Source: Sipunculus nudus (Eukaryota > Annelida > Sipuncula > Golfingiida > Sipunculidae). From it: a stretch of 64,000 bases of DNA. Location: contig CM049320.1 of NCBI GenBank assembly GCA_026874595.1, forward strand, positions 17,434,988 through 17,498,987. The letters run 5' to 3'. The position numbers and the translations under genes were made by a program. Below are positions 1 through 10,935 of the stretch, in pieces (the stretch's first letter is position 1; the number at the start of each line of letters is the position of its first letter). Below the pieces are notes generated by a model. The model made no database searches and was not told the DNA's origin. It saw only the letters and a program-made list of their open reading frames with translations.

Positions 1-66
1 GAGAGAGGTGCGATATCAATTTGTTTGGATGCAACGTATATATACTGGTCAAATAACTCTCCTTAC

Positions 67-228
67 TACGATTTTCTCTTTTTCCGAGGTGCTGACCACT
101 TTGGCAGATATTAGTCGAGCCCAAACCATGATATTCAAGTCCATGAACTTCGCAAGGTCTTCGCTACAACTTTCAAGAATTGATCGTCGCTTCTCTGACA
201 TAAGAAGCTCTCTGCTATCAGTTGCCAT
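67..228 (-). CDS. CARD-like first exon, paralogue of the exon at 24505
   Basis: This is a 54-codon open exon starting at an ATG in good context (CCATGG) and ending at a plausible donor (GTA|gtaagg). It matches the exon at 24505-24666 over its whole length, and both exons are exactly 162 nt. Shared features are the MAT start, the ILES motif, an L-DLN core, V-W--LIS, and KVVST/QVVST followed by a KEK/EKEK segment. The pattern of short amphipathic helices resembles the first half of a CARD (homotypic death-fold adaptor domain). Even the bases just upstream of the ATG are conserved between the two. The rest of the gene would lie beyond the left edge, so its partner domain (caspase or otherwise) is unknown. 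The paralogy is firm. The CARD assignment rests on pattern only; a DEATH or DED domain is possible. Confidence 0.6.
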
Positions 229-667
229 GGCGACCAATATTAACTCTTGGTCTTGCTATTAAACGTTGTTCACCAAAAACTGACCACTAACCATGCTCCA
301 CATTTCATACTGTAAGCATATAGATTTTGGTATGTTTTCAGCGCCGGTTAATGACCCATTTTTACAATGAATCAGTATTGTTATTCGCATGTAATATATA
401 CACATTTATATTTTTGTTTCGGGGTGGGGGGATGGTTTCATATGTATATTTCGTTATGCCGTACTAGTAAGTGTCTGCATGTACTTGTATCGTTAACGGT
501 AGGCCTACGTTATTAATATATATTGTCGCATGTATATACCCGTTACTTTGTACAAGATATCCCTTATGGATACAAACTTAACCTCTGGCTGCCTCATGCA
601 AAGGCAGACACAGGCCCACAATCTTAATATTATATACTAAATGTACCAATAAGCCTCTGTTTGGACC
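229..667. other. No gene seen
   Basis: AT-rich intergenic sequence between the CARD-like exon and the palindrome. There is a short G-rich run near 420-432. I see no coding exon or repeat boundary. Confidence 0.5.
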
Positions 668-1100
668 ACAGGCACTTGACATGATAAACACAGCCTATGG
701 GCGATAATAGAAGTACGACAGCGTCCCTCCCTTCCCCGCTGTTCAGGGATTTCTTAGCACTAATAAAACTAATTTTTCCCTACTTTGAGTTGTCTTTCAT
801 CTGATATATATGATTATCTAATTGAAAAACAGAGTCTTTTAACTTGACTTCTTGGAACCCGTTCTCTCGGATGAAATTATAGCTATAATTTCATCCGAGA
901 GAACGGGTTCCAAGAAGTCATGTTAAAAGACTCTGTTTTTCAATTAGATAATCATATATATATCAGATGAAAGACAACTCAAAGTAGGGAAAAATTAGTT
1001 TTATTAGTGCTAAGAAATCCTTGAACAGCGGGGAAGGGAGGGACGCTGTCGTACTTCTATTATCGCCCATAGGCTGTGTTTATCATGTCAAGTGCCTGTG
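668..1100. repeat. Long near-perfect palindrome (fold-back)
   Basis: Two arms of about 215 bp meet with no spacer at the self-complementary core TATAGCTATA (centre near 882). The left arm (668-882) and right arm (883-1100) differ by only a few changes: a 2-bp difference in a (TA)n run, one A/T change and one G/A change. The sequence could form a huge hairpin. It may be a fold-back transposable element or a recent inverted duplication. No coding potential is seen and no clear target-site duplication was found outside the arms. Confidence 0.9.
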
Positions 1101-1492
1101 GTTTGGACTATGGACCTGGACAGCAACAAAATAATGACCTCCCTTTTAATGCTTGGTAATTTGTCAGTACAATGCAGTTAACATATTAACTACGGAAGTT
1201 TAAGTGTTAATTGTAATGTAAATTAAACTGTACAAATGATAAAGAGTTATCACAGGCTTACCTTAATTTTAGTAAATCTTAAGTAATGTTATGCTCTTTT
1301 AATGCGGAAGTGCAGCGGATCAAGCAACACACTTCAAGAACTTCACAACCGAACACTCTAAATCATTACTGCTGTCACTGGCCCTAAGCAAGTGAATGAT
1401 ACTCTATATTACACACAACACAAGGCCAAGGTTGCGACTTACATGCTATCATGCAGTTTTTTGTCAAGTGGTTTATGTGTTTGCTAGAACAA

Positions 1493-1566
1493 CTAGACTG
1501 GTACCCCGCTCTATTATGGCAGCGCTGCTCTAGGTGAGGGCCTAATAGAACAGGGTACCAGTCTAG
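1493..1566. repeat. Short inverted repeat, about 27-bp arms
   Basis: The left arm starts CTAGACTGGTACCC (1493 onward) and its reverse complement ends at 1566. The arms carry a few mismatches and enclose a loop of about 20 bases. It may be a small hairpin element or the remnant of a larger inverted-repeat element. No gene is associated. Confidence 0.7.
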
Positions 1567-1881
1567 GGGAACATCTGGCAGTTTTGCTCAGCTCTCGAGG
1601 CTTTGGCATAGTGCGGTAGCGGCACCTGCCGTCAATTACCGACACTAATGTGGAAGGAATGAAATTGTCGACAAAACCTAACTGGTACTGATTAAAAACA
1701 AGTATGCATTGTCTTGTGATCTAATTACATGTGGACAGGCTCTGGAATAAAACCCTTGTGCTGTAAATGATGGATAAAACATATCTACGAGTAGGAAAAC
1801 CAGAGCAGATCATAATATGGAAGTATTTCATGTATATGTCACTTGTATTCATAATTCAGTCAGCCAACTAAAATGATATTA

Positions 1882-2218
1882 GGCCAAAAAAAATTAAAGG
1901 CATGGTTCTCAGGCACCGCCCGCATCAATTTTAAACCCCCGCATCAAAAATTTTTATTTTGATTTTCAATAAAAACTTTCCAATTTTGAGCTGCTGCCGC
2001 TCCGACATTTCTTTCAAGAAAATAAATCCATACAATTTCCTTTATTTTGTAGTGATTTTACTTATTTAGCAAAATAAAACTGTTATTTTCATGCATTTCC
2101 CTTATCATTTGACATTTTTATTGAAACATACCAAAAAATTTAAAATAAAAAAAGCGCCCGCCCGCATTGATTTCTGAAAAAAAGTGCCTGAGAACCATAC
2201 CTTTTTTTTATTTTGGCC
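1882..2218. mobile_element. Harbinger-like MITE with TTA target duplication
   Basis: A 337-bp element begins GGCCAAAA and ends TTTTGGCC, with imperfect terminal inverted repeats of about 35 bp that include GGTTCTCAGGCAC in inverted copies. It is flanked by TTA on both sides (1879-1881 and 2219-2221). A 3-bp TWA duplication is the hallmark of PIF/Harbinger elements. The interior is AT-rich and non-coding, so the element is non-autonomous. The family assignment is inferred from the duplication and structure only. Confidence 0.65.
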
Positions 2219-2221
2219 TTA

Positions 2222-3570
2222 GTATTACTGCTTTAAACAGTTTTTGGCCATATCCTCAAACCAGTTTGATAATGATTATACCATCTTGAGAGATATTTCT
2301 CACAAAGCACCGAGGCTATAGCCCATTTTGCATATATGTTTGGAAATGTAATCAAAAACGTGTTTATTTTATATATTTTTTTGTATATATGTGATGACTC
2401 TTCAATTAAAAAAAAAATAATAATCCTTGAGATATTTGTATGTATATTAAAATGACCCTGCCATTTACTGCTGTTTGTTGCTAAATGTTAGATATATCCA
2501 GTCTGTCGATCCACAGTGATTTTTTTTTTAAATTTTCGTCTATTTTACCTGTCTACAAAACAGTATTCTAAATATTTTATGTAGAAGAATGTTATTCAGA
2601 GCCTAGGTGTCACGGACGACATTTTTATTTAGTTATCACCTGCTGTTCAGTAATATCGGTACAATTGTCATTATTAAGCTTAAACTTATAAAAACTTACG
2701 ATCTTAAACGTTTCTAATATTTCAAAGTGATTGTGGCGTTTCTTGTACATTTCTTTCTTTGTTTACCTTTTTTTTGCTTCCTCTAAATGGCCGTGATCCT
2801 GCCTATATCTTCCTGTGAGACAATTTTTTTCCTATTATTATCTCTATACTGAAGATATTGATGGTTATTTTTCTCTTATTTCACAGCCCCCCCCCCCTCA
2901 CGCACACACACACACACACACACCAGTCCAAACAGGAGGCAGTGTCATGAAATATGAGTGAATTTAATCGAAAGCAAAGAGTGGCCAGAAAAACGTGCAC
3001 TGAACTAAATTACAAGACTACCTAATATCAAAACCACTGACAAAAAGTAATAAGGTACTGTCTTGGCCCGGATCAATGCCTTGGTTATTCTGCGCTGTAC
3101 TCTCGATGAAAGTATTTATTAAACATGCAAGGGCTGTGTCCAAAATAATATCAGAGGGGTAGACATAAATATGCATTTATAACAAAACTAATTCATAAAC
3201 GAATCAAGTTTGAATTCTTGTCTTGGCCTTATACTATCTTACTTATACACCAATACACATTTCATTATTCTAAAATGTAAGCTGTGTTTTGTAAGCTTCC
3301 CATGTGCATCTAACATAATAATCTGATGCGTATACACTGATTATGTATTGATATAATAATGCTTCGAAAATCTAATATCTAATACTATAATAATATATTA
3401 GTAACTACGCAGATTTATTGTGGAGCATCAGATTGCCAATGCAACATAGGAGTTACAAATAGTGTAACTAATATGTGGTAAGATACAACTTTTTCATCCT
3501 TTGTTCCATACGATGTTACCGTAGAATTCAAAGTGAGAGTTGCTTTGAATTATTGTTCAACCTTCACCCT
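2222..3570. other. No gene seen; short poly-C and (CA)n tract
   Basis: AT-rich non-coding sequence. It contains a C run at about 2887-2898 followed directly by a (CA)n microsatellite to about 2924. No exon could be supported. Confidence 0.5.
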
Positions 3571-6500
3571 GTACCATCTTTCAGGATGATACCACTGTAT
3601 TCTATCACCATGTACAATCTTTCAGGATGGTACCATTGTATTCTATATCACCATATTCCATCTGTAAGGATGATACTCCTGTCTTCTATGACCTTCACCA
3701 TCTTTCAGGATGATACCACTGTCTTCTATCACCATATACCTTCTTTCAGGATGATACCACTGTCTTCTATCACCATGTTCTAACTTTCAGGATAATATCA
3801 CTGTATTCTGTCACCATGTACCATCTGTCAGGGTGATACCACTGTATTCTATCACCATGTACCATCTTTAAGGATGATACCATTGTATTCTATCACCATG
3901 TACCATCTTTCAGTTGACACCAGTGACTTCTATCAACATGTTCCATCTTTCAGGATGATACCACTGTATTCTATCACCATGTACCATCTTTCAGGATGAT
4001 ACCAATGTATTCTATATCACCATGTTCCAGCTTTCAGGGTGATACCACTGTCTTCTATCACCATGTACCATCTTTCAATATGATTCCACTGTCTTCTATC
4101 ACCATGTACCATCTTTCAGGATTATACCCCTGTATTCTATTATCATGTACCATCTTTTAGGGTGATACCACTGTCTTCTATCACCATGTACCATCTTTAA
4201 GGATGATACCATTGTATTCTATCATCATGTACCATCTTTCAGGGTGATAGCACTGTATTCTATCACAATGTACCATCTTTAAGGATGATACAATTGTATT
4301 CTATATGACCATGTACCATCTTTCAGGATGATATCACTGTCTTCTCTCACCATGTACCATCTTTCAATATGATACCACTGTCTTCTGTCACCATGTACCA
4401 TCTTTCAGGATGATATCACTGTATTCCAACACCATGTACCATCTTTCAGGGTGATACCATTGTATTCTATCACCATGTACCATCTTTCAGGGTGATACCA
4501 TTGTATTCTATCACCATGTACCATTTTTCAGTTGACACCAGTGTCTTCTATCACCATGTACCATCTTTCAGGGTGATACCACTGTCTTCTATCACCATGT
4601 TCCATCTTTCAATATGATACCACTGTCTTCTGTCACCATGTACCATCTTTCAGGATGATATCACTGTATTCCAACACCATGTACCATCTTTCAATATGAT
4701 ACCACTGTCTTCTGTCACCATGTACCATCTTTCAATATGATACCACTGTCTTCTATCACCATGTTCCATCTTTCAGGATTATACCACTGTATTCTATCAC
4801 CATGTACCATCTTTCAATATGATACCACTGTCTTCTATCACCATGTACCATCTTTCAGGATGATATCACTGTATTCCAACACCATGTAACATCTTTCAGG
4901 GTGATACCATTGTATTCTATCACCATGTACCATCTTTCAGGGTGATACCATTGTATTCTATCACCATGTACCATCTTTCAATATGATACCACTGTCTTCT
5001 ATCACCATGTACCATCTTTAAGGATGATACCATTGTATTCTATCATCATGTACCATCTTTCAGTTGACACCAGTGTCTTCTATCACCATGTACCATCTTT
5101 CAATATGATACCACTGTCTTCTATCACCATGTACCATCTTTCAGGATGATATCACTGTATTCCAACACCATGTACCATCTTGCAATATGATACCACTGTC
5201 TTCTGTCACCATGTACCATCTTTCAGGATGATATCACTGTATTCCAACAGATTGTACAATCTTTCAGGGTGATATCATTGTATTCTATTACCATGTACCA
5301 TCTTTCAGGGTGATAACATTGTATTCTATCACCATGTACCATCTTTCAATATGATACCACTGTCTTCTATCACCATGTACCATCTTTAAGGATGATACCA
5401 TTGTATTCTATCACCATGTACCATCTTTCAGGGTGATACCATTGTATTCTATCACCATGTACCATCTTTCAGTTGACACCAGTGTCTTCTATTACCATGT
5501 ACCATCTTTCAATATGATACCACTGTCTTCTATCACCATATACCATCTTTCAGGATGATATCACTGTATTCCAACACCATGTACCATCTTTCAGGGTGAT
5601 ACCATTGTATTCTATCACCATGTACCATCTTTCAGGGTGATACCATTGTATTCTATCACCATGTACCATCTTTCAGGGTGATACCATTGTATTCTATCAC
5701 CATGTACCATCTTTCAGGGTGATACCATTGTATTCTATCACCATGTACCATCTTTCAATATGATACCACTGTCTTCTATCACCATGTACCATCTTTCAGG
5801 GTGATACCATTGTATTCTATCACCATGTACCATCTTTCAGGGTGATACCATTGTATTCTGTCACCATGTACCATCTTTCAGTTGACGCCAGTGTCTTCTT
5901 TCACCATGTACCATCTTTCAATATGACACCACTGTCTTCTATCACCATGTACCATCTTTCAGGGTGATACCATTGTATTCTATCACCATGTACCATCTTT
6001 CAATATGATACCACTGTCTTCTGTCACCATGTACCATCTTTCAGGATGATATCACTGTATTCCGACACCATTTACAATCTTTCAGGGTGATACCATTGTA
6101 TTCTTTCACCATGTACCATCTTTCAATATGATACCACTGTCTTCTATCACCATGTACCATCTTTCAGGGTGATACCATTGTATTCTATCACCATGTACCA
6201 TCTTTCAATATGATACCACTGTCTTCTGTCACCATGTACCATCTTTCAGGATGATATCACTGTATTCCGACACCACGTACCATCTTTCAGGGTGATACCA
6301 TTGTATTCTATCACCATGTACCATCTTTCAGGTGATACCATTGTATTCTATCACCATGTACCATCTTTCAATATGATACCACTGTCTTCTATCACCATGT
6401 ACCATCTTTCAGGGTGATACCATTGTATTCTATCACCATGTACCATCTTTCAATATGATACCACTGTCTTCTGTCACCATGTACCATCTTTCAGGATGAT

Positions 6501-7786
6501 ATCACTGTATTCCGACACCATGTACCATCTTTCAGGGTGATACCATTGTATTCTATCACCATGTACCATCTTTCAGGGTGATACCATTGTATTCTATCAC
6601 CATGTCCCATCTTGCAATATGATACCACTGTATTCTGTCACCATGTACCATCTTTCAGGGTGATACCATTGTATTCTATCACCATGTACCATCTTTCAGG
6701 GTGATACCATTGTATTCTATCACTATTTACCATCTTTCAGTTGACACCAGTGTCTTCTATCACCATGTACCATCTTGCAATATGATACCACTGTCTTCTG
6801 TCACCATGTACCATCTTTCAGGATGATATCACTGTCTTCTGTCACCATGTACCATCTTTCAATATGATACCACTGTCTTCTGTCATCATGTACCATCTTT
6901 CAGAATGATATCACTGTATTCCAACACCATGTACCATCTTTCAGGGTGATACCATTGTATTCTATCACCATGTACCATCTTTCAGGGTGATACCACTGTT
7001 TTCTATCACCATGTTCCATCTTTCAGGATTATACCCCTGTATTCTATCACCATGTACCATCTTTCAATATGATACCACTGTCTTCTATCACCATGTACCA
7101 TCTTTCAGGATGATATCACTGTATTCCAACACCATGTACCATCTTTCAGGGTGATACCATTGTATTCTATCACCATGTACCATCTTTCAGGGTGATACCA
7201 TTGTATTCTATCACCATGTACCATCTTTCAATATGATACCACTGTCTTCTATCACCATGTACCATCTTTAAGGATGATACCATTGTATTCTATCATCATG
7301 TACCATCTTTCAGTTGACACCAGTGTCTTCTTTCACCATATACCATCTTTCAATATGATACCACTGTCTTCTATCACCATGTACCATCTTTCAATATGAT
7401 ACCGATATGTTCCATCTTTCAGGATGATACCACTGTATTCCATCACAATGTACCATCTTTAAGGATGATACCATTGTATTCAATCACCATGTACCATCTT
7501 TCAGGGTGATACCATTGTATTCTATCACCATGTACCATCTTTCAGGTTGACACCTCTGTCTTCTATCACCATGTATCATCTTTCAGAATGATATAACTGT
7601 CTTCTTTCATCCTTTACCATCTTTCAGGATAATACCACTGTATTCTGTCACCATGTACCATCTTTCAGGATGATACCACTATATTCTTTCCCCTGTGCTA
7701 TCTTTCAGGATGATACCACTGTGTTCTATCACCATGTACCATCTTACAGGATGATACCACTGTCTTCTATCACCATGTACCACCTT
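3571..7786. repeat. 41-bp minisatellite, about 100 tandem copies
   Basis: The array spans 4.2 kb with a 41-bp unit whose most constant parts are CCATCTTTCA and CACCATGTA. Several variant classes alternate: GGGTGATACCATTG, AATATGATACCACTG, GGATGATATCACTG with CCAACACC, and the rarer GTTGACACCAGTG. The classes recur in fixed order, giving higher-order repeats. For example, marker units recur at about 6001, 6206 and 6451 (5 and 6 units apart), and a block of about 270 bp near 4815 is nearly repeated near 7065. Since 41 is not divisible by 3 and the units carry stops, the array is not coding. The first and last units are the most diverged, as expected for an ageing array edge. Confidence 0.97.
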
Positions 7787-8461
7787 TGGTCTGATTCTTG
7801 GCCCTATTCTTGAGTGTTATCGGGTAATGAGAGCGGGTGTCGTATGTTCAAAATTTGGGCTGAATTCACAATGAAAAACTATGCTTTCGCTGGTCTGATT
7901 GCAATCTCCCGCTCTTGCGCACCCTGGTGTTCCATCCAAGAGAAACTTGCCATAAATATAAACTTATTTATTTTATATGGATTATACAAATAGTTATTAT
8001 AACTAATCAAGGCGTTCTCCATGGCTCCGATGGCTTTCGGTATAGTCTGTAGAGGTGGAGGAAAACGGAGAACCCGATGAACATAGAAAGTAGTGGTTAC
8101 ACGTCAGGATATCTTGGACGACTGCAGCGTATATAACCGCTGCCTGGGGAGCGTATATAAAAGGATAATACATTGCATCTGAGTACTTTCCGGGATATCT
8201 TCTTACTGTAATCTTATCTCCGGTTAAGGGCCACAATATGGATAGGTTTAAAAAAATCCAAAAGAGATAATTGCAACACAAGGTCTCAAGACAGAGAACA
8301 AAAGAACACCGGATTACTGGATTACTGGTGAAGTAATGTTCTTTAATGTTCCATCCGAACTTTGATATGACGACTGCCCTTTCATCTTTGCTAGATCAGC
8401 TTAATTTTAATCATAAGCTACATTGAAGTATTGGATTACATAATGCAATATTGATTAATAT
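7787..8461. other. No gene seen; 3' flank of the GPCR
   Basis: Non-coding sequence between the minisatellite and the stop codon of the minus-strand GPCR. It would hold the GPCR 3' UTR. I did not identify a convincing poly(A) signal. Confidence 0.4.
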
Positions 8462-9457
8462 TCAGGCATGCTTAACAGAAGAAATCTGGATGATTCCTGT
8501 TGTTTCAAACTTAGTTTTAACATGGATCACCCTGTTAGATTTACATCCAAACAACTTTTTGAAAGCAACTTTAAATTCTTGGCTCTTCCATGAGTAAATT
8601 ATAAAATTCATGCTACTGTTGCTGAAAGCGAGTGATAAGAAATCCTGAAAACCTATTCGTATAAACATTGGTTCATTTTGTCTGAAGAACATTCTAACGC
8701 CAATTAGTACTATAAACGGCATCCAACAAAGGTAAAATATTCCAAGAACTATGGCCAGGACCTTTACGACCTTTGCTTGGTGTTGCATTTTGTGAAATCG
8801 TTGTTGTTTTTTAATCGTCTTCTGAACTTTTCTTGCAGTCAGAAACACTTTTATATACAATATAGCGACTAGAACCAAACATGACAGCACATTGGCTACT
8901 ATCAATAGAAGGTATACTCTTGGCAACACCAGAGAAAATCCACATTTAGTACCCGGTTTCCAGTTGTTCCATACTAAAGGCAGGATAGACAAGAAAGCCC
9001 CGTAGTTCCAAATAAACACAATTACAGAACGGACCCGGGATGCATTGACCCATACAATATATCTATAAGGGTGTTCAATTGAAATATATCGGTCAATAGA
9101 AATACCAAGTAGGCTAGCCAATGAAACACCGCAAGATAAAACCAGTGTTGAGAAACTGCTAAGACAAGGGTATTTCAGCAAGTCAAGACGTAATGTTGAA
9201 TAGTGAACCAGACTGAAAAATGGCGCCCCTAGGCCGACAAGGAAATCAGAAACTGCAAGATTCATGATGAAGTAATTAGTCGGCGTACGTAATTTCTCGT
9301 TTTTTAAGATCGCAATTATTACGAGACTGTTGCCGAAACAAATTAGTGGTCCTAGGGCATTATTTATTGCTAAAAAGATCTCACTATAGGGAAGGTAGCT
9401 TCCCTGCTCTTGTAAGGTGTCGTTAATGTCATGCTGATGCAATGAAACGTTTGCCAT
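8462..9457 (-). CDS. Class A (rhodopsin-like) G protein-coupled receptor, intronless
   Basis: This single-exon receptor is about 331 aa. The start chosen is the Met at 9457 (ATG GCA AAC), which gives a short extracellular tail with N-glycosylation sequons (NVS, NDT). An upstream in-frame Met would add 39 residues that do not look like a receptor N-terminus. Seven hydrophobic segments carry family landmarks: GN in TM1, LAVSD in TM2 (Asp2.50), a TM3 Cys and an ECL2 Cys for the disulfide, DRY at the end of TM3, CWMP in TM6, and NFIIY in TM7 where most receptors have NPxxY. A basic third loop and a terminal LFGC, a possible palmitoylation site, follow. It sits in the plasma membrane and should signal through G proteins. 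The ligand cannot be named. The NS--N-IIY style of TM7 recalls melanocortin/adenosine-like and orphan invertebrate receptors, but that is weak. Confidence 0.9.
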   Translation of the reverse strand: MANVSLHQHDINDTLQEQGSYLPYSEIFLAINNALGPLICFGNSLVIIAILKNEKLRTPTNYFIMNLAVSDFLVGLGAPFFSLVHYSTLRLDLLKYPCLSSFSTLVLSCGVSLASLLGISIDRYISIEHPYRYIVWVNASRVRSVIVFIWNYGAFLSILPLVWNNWKPGTKCGFSLVLPRVYLLLIVANVLSCLVLVAILYIKVFLTARKVQKTIKKQQRFHKMQHQAKVVKVLAIVLGIFYLCWMPFIVLIGVRMFFRQNEPMFIRIGFQDFLSLAFSNSSMNFIIYSWKSQEFKVAFKKLFGCKSNRVIHVKTKFETTGIIQISSVKHA

Positions 9458-10760
9458 TATCTTTGGCAAGAGATATAATTTCAAATTGTTACCAAGGAGG
9501 AGAATGTTGATTTTTATATTCTTCCTGAAACAAAAAATACAGCATTTGAAACTTGAGTTTTTACATGTCAACAATAATTGTCTTCTGTATGACGAATGTT
9601 TTACTTTGAATTTAATAACTGTAGGAATGAGCAGTTGTATGTTTATAATAGTTGTTTCCTCTATTAAATATATAGAATATGGTATCTTTAATGAACATTC
9701 TGTAAACTTATATTACTTGACTAAACTTCTCCCAGTCACGCTCTCGTTCAAGCAAGTTTGTGGCACTTGTGGCACACAGCCACAACACACAAATTCGGTA
9801 ACTTAGGTAACCATTTTTTATTCTTCTTGTATTAAGTATATGATAAAAATGTCCATACACAGAAACTGTCCTAGGTGCCGAGTCGCCAAAGTGGAAATCT
9901 GCCAACACATAATTATACCATGGTTTTTGTTCTCTCTCTCATTTGAATATAACCAATAACATCCCCCATTCATTCCATTGGTCAGATGGGTGAGGTGAAC
10001 TCCACCCCCTGTACTGGCCAATGAAATGAGAGTTTGTTGATTATACCCTGACATATACAAGGTCTACATACAGTGTAATTATACGTTATCGTGATATCAT
10101 CTATCTGTGTGTGCTCTTAGCTGACCAAACATCACGGGACCCCCCATTAGTGGTCACCCTGATGAGATCAACACCTTTACCCTGATGAGATTAACAGATT
10201 AGGATCTGGCCTGTACAAATACGGGACCCAGTGACCATGACTAGGAGATCAGTTCCCAGGCATCATGGAACAAAGGCTTGTTATACATGTGTGATATGTC
10301 ACAAGGTAATGCAGAGGTTTGAATGTATACGAAAGATTAAATTCACAAAATCAGTAAAGTTATAATCATAATTAAAATATTCCTATTATTGAGAACAGCT
10401 GCAAATGAGAGAGAGAAGCCCATTGAACTCATTTAAGTGTGACATGAAATACAAGAATATACAACCTATCATGCCAAATCTTACAATTCGTTCTGAATTT
10501 GTATTTCATTTTCATGTGAAATACAGTCGATTCCAATTTTGAAGAACGGAAACATAAAACACCTATTAATCGCGTTCGGACTTATTGCATTTCGGACTTC
10601 GCTGTCACATGGAGATGCATTGACGCGCACGAACTTATCGTACCTGATTACTGCAGCTCATTTGAGCATTGCGCGGCCGAGTTAAGTGCCCGTGATATGA
10701 CCGGTGGTCACTTGCGTCAGCAGAACGCTCTCGCTGCAGCAAGTCGCATGTGGGGGTAGC
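9458..10760. other. No gene seen; GPCR upstream region
   Basis: AT-rich sequence upstream of the receptor, becoming more GC-rich from about 10600 to 10760 next to the transposon end. Small ORFs here overlap on opposite strands and lack recognisable motifs. I could not support a promoter. Confidence 0.4.
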
Positions 10761-10818
10761 TAATAGGGCCACTTCACTTAAGCAGCTGGCAGGCTGATGT
10801 AGGGGCAAACACAGGGGC
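10761..10818. repeat. Left terminal inverted repeat of the ISL2EU element
   Basis: It pairs in inverted orientation with 14471-14531. There are several mismatches in the outer half and a perfect 19-bp stretch in the inner half. It lies about 120 bp upstream of the transposase start. Confidence 0.85.
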
Positions 10819-10935
10819 AGGGCTGGGCGCCGGGCAGTCTATTAGCATATGGCCCAGTGTGCACATCGCTAAACTTGTATCTATTATTCTCGTGTACTTG
10901 CAAGTTTGTCATAAAGCTATAGAAAGGTAATCACC

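Noticed and set aside
3475-3783. 102-codon ORF overlapping the start of the 41-bp array
   Set aside because: It is the minisatellite read in one frame; later units break the frame.
668-7786. CRISPR-like array (regular repeats)
   Set aside because: The 41-bp units are contiguous with no unique spacers, and the genome is eukaryotic. This is a minisatellite.
9458-9574. Longer N-terminus for the GPCR
   Set aside because: The 39 extra residues are Cys/Lys/Asn-rich and unlike a receptor tail. The Met at 9457 gives a normal glycosylated N-terminus.
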